A stretch of 64,000 bases of DNA from Amorphoplanes friuliensis DSM 7358 (GTDB lineage: Bacteria > Actinomycetota > Actinomycetes > Mycobacteriales > Micromonosporaceae): NCBI RefSeq assembly GCF_000494755.1, contig NC_022657.1:2766001-2830000 (forward strand), in the 5' to 3' direction. Positions 33,934 through 41,417 of the stretch are shown here, one piece after another. Within the stretch, counting starts at the first letter, position 1; each line of letters opens with the position of its first letter. Under the pieces are notes generated by a model. It worked only from the letters and a program-made list of their open reading frames with translations. It was not told the DNA's origin and ran no database searches. Made by a program: the position numbers and the translations under genes.

Positions 33934-34767
33934 GTGACCGGCAACGACCTCGGCGAGTTCCTCCGCGCGCACCGCTCCCGGCTGCGCCCCGATGACGTGG
34001 GCCTCCCTTCGTACGGCAGACGGCGGGTCGCCGGGCTGCGGCGGGAGGAGGTCGCCGTGCTGGCCGGCATGAACAGCGACTACTACGCCCGTCTGGAGCA
34101 GGGCCGCGAGCGGAGCCCGTCCCCGCAGATCCTGGAGGCGATCAGTGGTGCCCTGCGGATGGACGACCAGGCCCGCGAGCACCTGTACCGGCTGGCCGGC
34201 ACGGTGCTGGAGATCCGCCGGCCCCCGCGGGAGAAGGTCAGCGGGCCGCTGCAGCATCTGCTCGACGGCAACGCGGGAGCTCCGGCCTTCGTGCTGAACC
34301 CGGCGAAGGACTTCGTGGCGGTCAACGCCCTGGCCGAGGCGTTGTTCTCCCCGTTCGAGGCGGTGGACAACCTGGCCCGGATGACGTTCCTCGACCCGGC
34401 GGCCCGGCAGTTCTTCGTCCGCTGGGAACGCTTCGCCGAGTCGGTCGTGGCCGGGCTGCGCCATGCTCACGGGCTCGATCCGGGCTATCCGCGTCTGCGG
34501 GGGCTGGTGTGTTCGCTGGAGGAGGAGAGCGACACCTTCGCTGCCTTGTGGTCGTCGCAGGCCGTCTACGGCAAAGCTCAGGAAGCCACCGAGCTGGTCC
34601 ACCCCGATGTCGGGCCGCTCGCGCTCGTCTCCCAGTCCTTCGACGTGCGCGGGGCCACCGGGCAGATCCTCGTCGTCTACCAGGCCGCGCCCGCGAGCCC
34701 GAGCGCTGAGGCGCTCCTTCTGCTGGGTTCTCTCCACGCCACCCGCCGGGTACGCCCGGAGTCCTGA
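33934..34767 (+). CDS. XRE/HTH regulator with MmyB-like domain
   Basis: 277 residues. HTH GLRREEVAVLAGMNSDYYARLEQG (about residues 30-55) and the MmyB-type ligand domain (LEAISGALRMDDQAREHLYRL; APAFVLNPAKDFVAVNALAEALF; VHPDVGPLALVSQSFDV). Second of three MmyB-type genes in the window paired divergently with an oxidoreductase. GTG start at 33934 keeps the palindrome untranslated. Confidence 0.88.
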   Translation: MTGNDLGEFLRAHRSRLRPDDVGLPSYGRRRVAGLRREEVAVLAGMNSDYYARLEQGRERSPSPQILEAISGALRMDDQAREHLYRLAGTVLEIRRPPREKVSGPLQHLLDGNAGAPAFVLNPAKDFVAVNALAEALFSPFEAVDNLARMTFLDPAARQFFVRWERFAESVVAGLRHAHGLDPGYPRLRGLVCSLEEESDTFAALWSSQAVYGKAQEATELVHPDVGPLALVSQSFDVRGATGQILVVYQAAPASPSAEALLLLGSLHATRRVRPES

Positions 34768-34795
34768 CGACGCGAGACCTTCGTCACGGGCAGGG

Positions 34796-34860
34796 TAGAA
34801 CGTTCCGTCTTGACAGTGGTCGCCGGGCAGAGGATGGTGACTGAATAGAACGTTCGTTCT
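34796..34860 (+). promoter_or_regulatory. Shared-regulon twin operator and promoter (site D)
   Basis: First copy AGAACGTTCCGTCT (34797-34810) runs into -35 TTGACA (34810-34815); GATGGT (34833-34838) is the -10 after 17 bp. Second copy AGAACGTTCGTTCT (34847-34860) starts 50 bp after the first and covers the likely transcription start. It precedes the DUF308 gene at 34879. Confidence 0.85.
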
Positions 34861-34878
34861 GTTCAGAAGGGATCAGCC

Positions 34879-35439
34879 ATGACCACCATCGCGACTTCGC
34901 CCGGTCTCTCGAAGACCGCGTCCGCTCTGCGGCAGCTGTACTTCGTCCGCTTCGCCTTCGCCCTCGTCTGGGCGGTGCTGCTGTTCACGACGGCCAAGGA
35001 GATCGGCCCGCTCGCGGCCGTCCTGCTGGTGCTGTACCCGCTGTTCGACGCGGGTGCGGCGATCGTCGACGCGCGTTCGTCACGCACGTCCGGCTCGCCC
35101 GCCCTGCTGTACGTGAACATCGCGGTCAGCCTGATCACCGCCATCGGTGTGGGCGCTGCCGCCGCATCCGGTATCCCCGCGGTACTGCGGGTGTGGGGTG
35201 CCTGGGCGATCGTCGCCGGGGCGGTCCAGCTGATCGTGGGCATCAGGCGCCGCAAGCTGGGCGGCCAGTGGCCCATGATCATCAGTGGTGGCCTGTCGGT
35301 GCTGGTCGGTGGGTCGTTCCTCGCGTCGGCCGGTGCCGACAACCCGACGCTGGCGAACGCGGCGGGCTACGCCATCGCGGGTGGCGTCTTCTTCCTCATC
35401 TCAGCGCTGCGGCTCGGCCGCGCCGCGAAGGGAAACTGA
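34879..35439 (+). CDS. DUF308/HdeD-like membrane protein, copy 1
   Basis: 186 residues, five or six hydrophobic segments: FAFALVWAVLLFTTAKEI, LAAVLLVLYPLFDAGAAIV, YVNIAVSLITAIGVGAAAASGIPA, WAIVAGAVQLIVGI, MIISGGLSVLVGGSFLASAG and YAIAGGVFFLISALRLG. Resembles the HdeD acid-stress membrane family. The protein at 47644 is a near-copy of the same length. Read from the twin operator at 34796, and 1 bp before the FAD-disulfide reductase start, so the two form one operon. Function is not established; it may be a transporter-like or membrane-stress protein. Confidence 0.8.
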   Translation: MTTIATSPGLSKTASALRQLYFVRFAFALVWAVLLFTTAKEIGPLAAVLLVLYPLFDAGAAIVDARSSRTSGSPALLYVNIAVSLITAIGVGAAAASGIPAVLRVWGAWAIVAGAVQLIVGIRRRKLGGQWPMIISGGLSVLVGGSFLASAGADNPTLANAAGYAIAGGVFFLISALRLGRAAKGN

Positions 35440-35440
35440 C

Positions 35441-36862
35441 ATGACTTCCATCGAGTACGACGTGATCGTCATCGGGGCAGGACCGGTCGGGGAGAACGTC
35501 GCCGATCGGGTGGTGCAGGGCGGTCTGACCGCTGCGATCGTGGAGCGGGAACTCGTCGGTGGTGAGTGCTCGTACTGGGCGTGCATGCCGACCAAGGCGT
35601 TGCTGCGCAGCGGGTCCGCGCTCCGGGCGGCTCGTCAGCTGCCGGGTGCCCGGGAGGCGGTGACCGGTGCGCTCGATGTGGCAGCGGTGCTGGGCCGCCG
35701 GGACGAGTTCGCGTCGAACTGGCAGGACGACGGCCAGGTGTCGTGGCTGGAGTCGGCCGGGATCGTGTTGCACCGTGGTCAGGGGCGCCTCGCCGGTGAC
35801 CGGGTGGTCGAGGTGACCGGTGCCGGCGGTGCCGTGGTCACGCTCACCGCGCGCCACGCGGTGGTCGTGGCGACCGGCAGCAGCGCGCTGCTGCCGGACG
35901 TTCCGGGCCTGCGGGAGTCGCAGCCGTGGACCAGTCGTGAGGCGGCCGCGGCGAAGGAGGTGCCGGGCCGGCTGGTGGTGATCGGCGCCGGTGTGGTGGC
36001 CACGGAGATGGCAACCGCGTACTCCACCCTGGGGTCCTCGGTCACGCTGCTGGCTCGTCATGGCGTTCTGCCGGCCGCGGAGCCGTTCGCCGGCGAGCGG
36101 GTCACCGCGTCGCTGCGCGAGGCCGGTGTGTCGGTGCGGCTGGGCACGGAAGCTGTTTCGGTCAAGCGTGACCAGGCCGGCGCCGTCCACATCGAGACCG
36201 CTGACGGTGAGCGGATCGAGGCCGACGAGGTGCTGGTCGCGGTCGGTCGTACGCCGAACACCGGGGACCTCGGTCTGGACCGGGTCGGACTGGCGCCCGG
36301 CGCCTGGCTGGCAGTCGACGACACGATGCGGGTCGCCGGAGGCGGCCAGTGGCTGTACGCCGCCGGGGATGTGAACCGGCGGGCGCTGCTGACCCATCAG
36401 GGCAAGTACCAGGCCCGCGCGGTCGGTGACGTGATCGTGGCCCGGGCCAAGGGCGAGAAGGTCGACGACGGTAGCTGGGGCCGGCACGTGGCCACGGCCG
36501 ACGCGCGCGCGGTACCCCAGGTGGTGTTCACCGATCCGGAGGTGGCCTCGGTGGGTCTGACCGCGGCGGCGGCCGAGGCGGCCGGGCTGCGGATCCGGGT
36601 GGTCGACTACAACCTGGGCGCGGTGGCCGGTGCGGCGTTGCACTCCGAGGGTTATCAGGGTCAGGCCCGGATGGTCGTCGACGAGGACGGCAAGGTGATC
36701 GTCGGGCTCACGCTGGTCGGCCCGGATGTCGCCGAGCTCATCCACGCAGCGACGATCGCGATCGTCGGGGAAGTCCCTCTGGACCGGCTGTGGCACGCGG
36801 TCCCGGCGTACCCCACCGTCAGCGAGATCTGGCTACGCCTGCTGGAAACCTACGGCCGCTGA
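35441..36862 (+). CDS. FAD-dependent pyridine nucleotide-disulfide reductase, copy 1
   Basis: 473 residues. FAD motif VIVIGAGPVGENVADRVVQ (residues 6-24), redox-active disulfide GGECSYWACMPTKALLR (Cys pair near 43 and 48), second FAD/GD motif LYAAGDVNRRALLTHQGKY, NAD-binding GAGVVATEMATAYSTLG, and C-terminal dimer interface with the catalytic His-Glu type end (LWHAVPAYPTVSEIWLRLLE). No N-terminal heavy-metal domain and no C-terminal Cys pair, so not a mercuric reductase proper. Copy 2 (41418) has exactly the same length and mostly identical sequence. The -WAC- form of the active site (C-N4-C) is as in lipoamide dehydrogenases. Probable role: NAD(P)H-driven disulfide or quinone reduction. Confidence 0.88.
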   Translation: MTSIEYDVIVIGAGPVGENVADRVVQGGLTAAIVERELVGGECSYWACMPTKALLRSGSALRAARQLPGAREAVTGALDVAAVLGRRDEFASNWQDDGQVSWLESAGIVLHRGQGRLAGDRVVEVTGAGGAVVTLTARHAVVVATGSSALLPDVPGLRESQPWTSREAAAAKEVPGRLVVIGAGVVATEMATAYSTLGSSVTLLARHGVLPAAEPFAGERVTASLREAGVSVRLGTEAVSVKRDQAGAVHIETADGERIEADEVLVAVGRTPNTGDLGLDRVGLAPGAWLAVDDTMRVAGGGQWLYAAGDVNRRALLTHQGKYQARAVGDVIVARAKGEKVDDGSWGRHVATADARAVPQVVFTDPEVASVGLTAAAAEAAGLRIRVVDYNLGAVAGAALHSEGYQGQARMVVDEDGKVIVGLTLVGPDVAELIHAATIAIVGEVPLDRLWHAVPAYPTVSEIWLRLLETYGR

Positions 36863-36890
36863 TGCGGACCGGCACCCTCGGGGAGGACCG

Positions 36891-38435
36891 ATGACCGTGC
36901 TGAACGACGCCCCCGCTCCGGCCGGGCCCGCGCCGATGACCCGTGCGCAGATCCGGCAGGCACTGTCCGGCCTGTACCTCGGCATCTTCGTCGCGATCCT
37001 GTCGTCGACGATCGTCACCAACGCACTACCGGCGATCGTGGCGGACCTGCATGCCGGACAGAGCGTCTACACCTGGATCATCATCGCGACGCTGCTGGCC
37101 ATGACCGTGTCCGCCCCGGTCTGGGGCAAGCTGGCCGACCTGGTCAGCAAGAAACTGCTCATCCAGCTCGGCCTGACCATCTTCACGGCCGGCTCGGTCC
37201 TGTCGGGCCTGGCTTCGGACCCGGCCCTGCTCATCGCGGCCCGGGCGGTCCAGGGCATCGGTGCCGGCGGCCTGCTTGCGCTGATCCAGGTGATCATCGC
37301 GACGATGATCCCGCCGCGGGAACTGGGCCGCTATTCCGGTTACTTCGGTGCGGTGCTCGCGGTGGGAACCAGCGCCGGGCCGCTGCTCGGCGGGTTCATC
37401 GTGGACACCGGCTGGCTCGGCTGGCGGTGGTGCTTCTTCGTCGGTGTGCCGTTCGCGGTCGCGGCCCTGGTCGTCCTGCAGAAGACCCTGCACCTGCCGG
37501 TGGCCAAGCGCCCGGCGCGGATCGACTGGGCCGGCACCACGCTGCTGACGGCCGCCGCGTCGCTGCTGCTGCTGTGGGTGACGTTCGCCGGCGACAAGTA
37601 CGCCTGGCTCTCCTGGCAGACCGCGGTCATGCTCGGCGGCACCGTGCTGCTGTCGCTGGTCTTCGTCCTGGTCGAGCGGCGGGCCAAGGACCCCGTGCTG
37701 CCGTTGTGGCTGTTCCGCTCCCGCACCATCGTGCTGGCGATCGGGGCCAGCCTGGTCATCGGCATCGCCCTGTACGCCGCGTCGACCTTTCTGAGCCAGT
37801 ACTTCCAGGTGGCCGAGGGTCAGTCGGCCACCCGCTCCGGTCTTCTGGCTCTGCCCCTGATCCTGAGCCTCGCCGTGGCCTCCACGATCGGTGGCCGGAT
37901 CATCACCACCACCGGCCGCTGGAAGCCGGTGCTGGTCGCCGGCTCGCTGCTGATCACCCTGGGGCTCGGGGTGCTCGGCCTGACCCGCGACGGCACAGCG
38001 TACTGGCAGCTGTCGATCGGTATGGGTCTGCTCGGTCTGGGCCTGGGCACGACGTTGCAGAACCTGGTCCTGGCCGTGCAGAACTCCGTGAACCCGAGCG
38101 AACTCGGCTCGGCCAGTTCCTCGGTGGCGTTCTTCCGCACCCTCGGCGGCACGATCGGCGTCTCGGCCCTCGGAGCCGTGCTCGCCGGCCAGGTCAGCCG
38201 GTACACCTCCGACGGGCTGGCCGCCCTCGGCGTGCCGGCGGTCAGCGGTGGCTCGTCCCCGCGACCGGCCGATCTGCCCGCACCGGTCCGGGTCGTGGTC
38301 GAGGGCGCGTTCGGTCACGCAACCGGCAACCTTTTCCTGTACGCGGCACCGCTGGCCCTGATCGCGCTGGTCTGCATCCTGTTCATCCGGGAAGTGCCGC
38401 TGCGTACCTCCAACGTGGTCCGCGATGAGCCGTGA
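36891..38435 (+). CDS. MFS drug efflux transporter, DHA2 (EmrB/QacA) type
   Basis: 514 residues from ATG 36891 with GGAGG just upstream. About 14 membrane segments; hallmark motif A as GKLADLVSKKLLIQLG, motif C GTSAGPLLGGFIV, and AARAVQGIGAGGLLALIQ. A proton-driven exporter of hydrophobic drugs. It follows the reductase by 28 bp and its 3' end overlaps the MarR gene by 11 bp, so an efflux gene with its own regulator is tacked onto the AGAACGTTC operon. Confidence 0.9.
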   Translation: MTVLNDAPAPAGPAPMTRAQIRQALSGLYLGIFVAILSSTIVTNALPAIVADLHAGQSVYTWIIIATLLAMTVSAPVWGKLADLVSKKLLIQLGLTIFTAGSVLSGLASDPALLIAARAVQGIGAGGLLALIQVIIATMIPPRELGRYSGYFGAVLAVGTSAGPLLGGFIVDTGWLGWRWCFFVGVPFAVAALVVLQKTLHLPVAKRPARIDWAGTTLLTAAASLLLLWVTFAGDKYAWLSWQTAVMLGGTVLLSLVFVLVERRAKDPVLPLWLFRSRTIVLAIGASLVIGIALYAASTFLSQYFQVAEGQSATRSGLLALPLILSLAVASTIGGRIITTTGRWKPVLVAGSLLITLGLGVLGLTRDGTAYWQLSIGMGLLGLGLGTTLQNLVLAVQNSVNPSELGSASSSVAFFRTLGGTIGVSALGAVLAGQVSRYTSDGLAALGVPAVSGGSSPRPADLPAPVRVVVEGAFGHATGNLFLYAAPLALIALVCILFIREVPLRTSNVVRDEP

Positions 38436-38907
38436 CGCGTCGGCGATCGCGGCTCTCGAGCGGGAGATCGCCATCCTGGTCCGCCGGCATCAGGCCGCAT
38501 CGGTACGGCTCAGCCGTGACTCGCACACCGATCTCACCGACACCGCGTACGGGTTGCTGGTCCGGCTGGGTGATCACGGCCCGCACCGGCCCACCGACCT
38601 GGCCGAGCACATCGGCGTCGGCACCTCGACCATCACCCGTCAGATCCAGCCGCTGGAATCGCTCGGCCTGGTGGTACGCGTTCCGGTCCCCGGCGACGGC
38701 CGGGCCCATCTGGTGGCCCTCACCGAGGAGGGCCACCACCGCATCAACGAGGCCAGGGACGCCCGGGACCTGCGGCTCCGGGACCGGCTCAGCAGTTGGC
38801 CGCAGAGTGACGTGAGCACCCTGACCGGGCTGCTCGCGAGGTTCAACGGCAGGGCCACCGGGCCCGACGAGAAAGCGTCGCAGCATCCGGCGACCGGCGC
38901 GCGGTAG
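38425..38907 (+). CDS. MarR-family transcriptional regulator
   Basis: 160 residues. Winged helix: TDLTDTAYGLLVRLGDHGPHRPTDLAEHIGVGTSTITRQIQPLESLGLVVRV (about 30-85), with the wing at PVPGDGRAHLVALTEEG. Overlaps the MFS stop codon region by 11 bp, so the two are translationally coupled. Likely ligand-responsive control of the pump. Confidence 0.88.
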   Translation: MSRDASAIAALEREIAILVRRHQAASVRLSRDSHTDLTDTAYGLLVRLGDHGPHRPTDLAEHIGVGTSTITRQIQPLESLGLVVRVPVPGDGRAHLVALTEEGHHRINEARDARDLRLRDRLSSWPQSDVSTLTGLLARFNGRATGPDEKASQHPATGAR

Positions 38908-38908
38908 G

Positions 38909-39070
38909 TCAGACCCGGGCGGCGTTGGCCACGATGGCGTCGGCGATCGTGGGCCACGCGCCTTCGGGCAGGTCGTGCCCCATGCCGGGGACCATCACCA
39001 AGGTGGCGCCGGGGATCGCCTCGGCCGTGGCGCGGCCGCGCAGCGGATGGACCAGGGGATCACTGTCACG
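38909..39070 (-). pseudogene. Alpha/beta hydrolase C-terminal remnant
   Basis: Only the C-terminal ~50 residues remain: SDPLVHPLRGRATAEAIPGA with the acid-bearing loop, and VMVPGMGHDLPEGAW with the catalytic His, as in epoxide/haloalkane-type hydrolases. Upstream on the same strand no hydrolase sequence follows; the frame continues as unrelated low-complexity residues. It ends 2 bp after the MarR stop, so most of the gene was deleted. Together with the next gene it fills the 38908-39154 gap. Confidence 0.65.
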
Positions 39071-39154
39071 CGGTGTCGCCGTCGATGTCGACGACCGGGA
39101 GACTCCCGAAGTGCGCGAGACCACCCGCGATGGCGGGCCCCGGTCAGCCGGCGG

Positions 39155-39814
39155 TCAGGCCGCGCACAACGGTCGCACCGCGCCTCGCAGTGCATTCTCG
39201 TGCTGGGCATCGAGGTGGAAGCGCCGCTCGGCTGCGGCCTCCGCGCCGATCAGGGAGAAGACACACCGCAGCGTCGGCCCGCGGAGATCGTCCGAGGCGG
39301 CCAGCTGGCCGATGAACGCGACGGTGATGCGGTCCAGCTGCGGGCGTACCTCCGTGGCCAGGTCGGGACGTTCGGCCGGGGCCAGTTCCGGATGGCGTGT
39401 CCACAGGTCGTACAGCCGGCGTTGCACCACCTTGCTCATCTCGATCTGGGCCCGGAAGAACGCGACGGTGTCCTCGGTGTCGACGCCCGCCTCGGTGGCC
39501 AGCCCGGCCGCCTGATCCAGGACCTGCTGTTCACGGACCGGGTCCTCGATCGGTGTGGTGGTGCCGAACTTCGCCGCGGCCACCTTGTCGGCGAGCAGGA
39601 GTCGTTCGGCGGACAGGCTGACCAGTGAGGCCAGCCCGTTGGTCGCCGGCGTGCGGTCGGTCGCTGCCTGTGCGGGCGTCGCGCCCGCGATCAGCAGCCC
39701 CGCGGCCGTCAGTGCGCTCGCCCCGGCGTGCCGCCACCGCGACGGCGAACCCTGTTTCGGTTTCACGGAATTCGTCACGCCTGTTGCGACGGTCGGCCGC
39801 CGCGAGATGTTCAC
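39155..39814 (-). CDS. Secreted chorismate mutase, AroQ-gamma type
   Basis: 219 residues. Signal peptide about residues 25-50 (GASALTAAGLLIAGATPAQA-A). Mature part is the all-helical AroQ-gamma fold: LSAERLLLADKVAAAKFGT (Arg and Lys of the active site), PIEDPVREQQVLDQA with the second Arg, FFRAQIEMSKVVQ with the Glu/Gln helix, and C-terminal LRCVFSLIGAEAAAERR. Two cysteines in the C-terminal part could form a disulfide, as in the mycobacterial secreted enzyme. Converts chorismate to prephenate outside the cytoplasm, a role not understood. Its promoter region contains a cluster of GGTAT half-sites. Confidence 0.82.
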   Translation of the reverse strand: MNISRRPTVATGVTNSVKPKQGSPSRWRHAGASALTAAGLLIAGATPAQAATDRTPATNGLASLVSLSAERLLLADKVAAAKFGTTTPIEDPVREQQVLDQAAGLATEAGVDTEDTVAFFRAQIEMSKVVQRRLYDLWTRHPELAPAERPDLATEVRPQLDRITVAFIGQLAASDDLRGPTLRCVFSLIGAEAAAERRFHLDAQHENALRGAVRPLCAA

Positions 39815-39859
39815 CGGTTCTGTGGTGAGCCCGCTACGGGAAGCATCGATGCCCCGGAA

Positions 39860-39925
39860 ATACCCCCGGCGAGGTATGCCCGATACCTCCAGAGCGTGAC
39901 GGCATAGCTGGTATCCGCCAATACC
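39860..39925. promoter_or_regulatory. Cluster of five GGTAT/ATACC half-sites
   Basis: ATACC 39860-39864, GGTAT 39873-39877, ATACC 39883-39887, GGTAT 39910-39914, ATACC 39921-39925. The middle pair sits in a perfect GAGGTAT-N5-ATACCTC repeat (39871-39889), and the last pair in GGTAT-N6-ATACC. It lies between divergent chorismate mutase and ECF sigma genes. Confidence 0.6.
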
Positions 39926-39997
39926 GTGGTCGATGAGTCAAGACCTTCTTCCCGGTGAACCGTCCCGGGCCCGTTCCTCCGAAAAGTGGTGGACTTT

Positions 39998-40543
39998 GTG
40001 AGTGCACCGGTCCTGGAGAACTCCGGAACCGTGTTCCGGGCGCGCGAGCAACGCCTCCGCGTGGTCTACGACGCGAACGCCGGTGCGCTGCTGCGTTACC
40101 TGCGACGTCTCACCTACGACCAGCCGGAGTCGGCCGAGGATCTGCTCCAGGAGACCATGCTCCGGGCCTGGCGCAAGGTGGACGAGCTGCCTTCCGGTGC
40201 CGAGTCCGTGCGGCGGTGGTTGTTCACGGTGGCCCGCAATCTGACGATCGACGCGGTCCGCGCCCGCCTGGCCCGCCCGTCGGAGTTCGACTGGGACGAC
40301 CTCACACAGTTCCCGATGGCCGATGACACCCTCGACCGGGCGCTGACCCGGCGAACGGTCGACGACGCCTTGCGGCGGCTCACCCCGGAGCATCGAGCCG
40401 TGCTGGTCCACCTGTACTACCGCGACGCCCCGGTGAGCGAGGTGGCGGCCGACATGGGCGTCCCGCACGGCACCATCCGGTCCCGGGCCTTCTACGCGTT
40501 GCGCACCGTCCGCGAGTTCCTCGAGCGGGACGACACCCCTTAG
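39998..40543 (+). CDS. ECF sigma factor without adjacent anti-sigma gene
   Basis: 181 residues from GTG 39998 (VSAPVLENSG), preceded by GGTGGA; GTG 39986 adds four residues. Region 2: GALLRYLRRLTYDQPESAEDLLQETMLRAWRKV; region 4: LRRLTPEHRAVLVHLYYRDAPVSEVAADMGVPHGTIRSRAFYALR. This is the SigL/SigK-like class that normally precedes a zinc anti-sigma gene, but here the next gene is a convergent response regulator overlapping by 4 bp. So the anti-sigma is absent or elsewhere. Confidence 0.85.
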   Translation: MSAPVLENSGTVFRAREQRLRVVYDANAGALLRYLRRLTYDQPESAEDLLQETMLRAWRKVDELPSGAESVRRWLFTVARNLTIDAVRARLARPSEFDWDDLTQFPMADDTLDRALTRRTVDDALRRLTPEHRAVLVHLYYRDAPVSEVAADMGVPHGTIRSRAFYALRTVREFLERDDTP

Positions 40544-41217
40544 GGCCGGCGCTGTCCCGGTACGACCACACCGTTCTCGTAGCCGAAGACGACGGCGTGC
40601 ACCCGGTCACGCAGCTTGAGCTTGTTCAGCACCCGGCGTACGTGGGTCTTGGCGGTCTGGTCCGAGATGAACAGGTGGGACGCGATCTCGGCGTTGGACC
40701 GGCCCGTCGACAGCAGCCGGAGTACCTCCTGTTCCCGCGAGGTGAGCACGTCGAGGACGCCCAGCCCTGTGTGGGGGAGTCGGGGGTGAGTTGCGAGAAA
40801 GTTCGTGATGAGGCGTTCGGTGATGCCGGATGACAGGACCACCTGACGCCGGGCCACCGCGTGAACTGCCCTGATCAATTCCTCGGCGTCGCAGTCCTCG
40901 ACCAGGATGCCGCTGACTCCCGCGTGCAGCGCCGCGTGGACGTGGTCCTCGGTGTCGATGGCGGTGAGCATCAGTACGCCCGGGCGATCGGCGTCGCGTC
41001 CGGCGCCGACGAGCTGGCGGATCGTTGCCATTCCTTCGAGCATCGGCGGGCGTACGTCGACGAGCACGACGTCCGGGCGCAGATTCTGGCTCTGCTCGAC
41101 CGCTTCCCGGCGGTTCTGAGCTTCGCCGACGACAACCAGGTCCGGCTGCGTGGCGAGGATCGTCCGGACGCCGGTACGCAGCAGCGGCTGGTCCCCGGCG
41201 ATGAGGGTGCGGATCAT
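40540..41217 (-). CDS. NarL/LuxR-type response regulator, atypical receiver, orphan
   Basis: 225 residues. Receiver at residues 1-120: phosphoacceptor Asp in VVLVDVRPP and the switch Thr in LMLTAID. The usual acidic pair is GDQ, with only one acidic residue. The conserved Lys (normally in GAxGFLxK) is replaced: GVSGILVEDCD. The LuxR HTH is LTSREQEVLRLLSTGRSNAEIASHLFISDQTAKTHVRRVLNKL (about 160-205). No histidine kinase is nearby. The missing Lys suggests phosphorylation-independent control. Its start is 40 bp from the operator at 41259 in the divergent gap, so it may join the regulon. Confidence 0.85.
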   Translation of the reverse strand: MIRTLIAGDQPLLRTGVRTILATQPDLVVVGEAQNRREAVEQSQNLRPDVVLVDVRPPMLEGMATIRQLVGAGRDADRPGVLMLTAIDTEDHVHAALHAGVSGILVEDCDAEELIRAVHAVARRQVVLSSGITERLITNFLATHPRLPHTGLGVLDVLTSREQEVLRLLSTGRSNAEIASHLFISDQTAKTHVRRVLNKLKLRDRVHAVVFGYENGVVVPGQRRP

Positions 41218-41258
41218 GACGCGTTCTTCCGGCGGCCCATGGCCTCAGAGTAGCCGAT

Positions 41259-41364
41259 AGAACGTTCTGTCCGATATCGGCGACGCACACCCAACGGATA
41301 GAACGTTCGGTCTTGACAAGTGCGATCAATGGCGTCATGGTTGTCCCAGTAGAACGTTCGTTCT
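41259..41364 (+). promoter_or_regulatory. Shared-regulon triple operator and promoter (site E)
   Basis: Three copies: AGAACGTTCTGTCC (41259-41272), AGAACGTTCGGTCT (41300-41313) running into -35 TTGACA (41313-41318), and AGAACGTTCGTTCT (41351-41364). The -10 candidate CATGGT (41336-41341) is 17 bp after the -35. Spacings of starts are 41 and 51 bp. It serves the reductase at 41418; the first copy lies close to the divergent response-regulator gene. Confidence 0.85.
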
Positions 41365-41417
41365 GCACCAGCGGCGTTCCAGCCGTGGGACGCGCAGGTC
41401 ACCGAAGGGCACCTGAA

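Noticed and set aside
35441..36862. Mercuric reductase
   Set aside because: No N-terminal metal-binding domain, no C-terminal Cys pair and no mer genes nearby.
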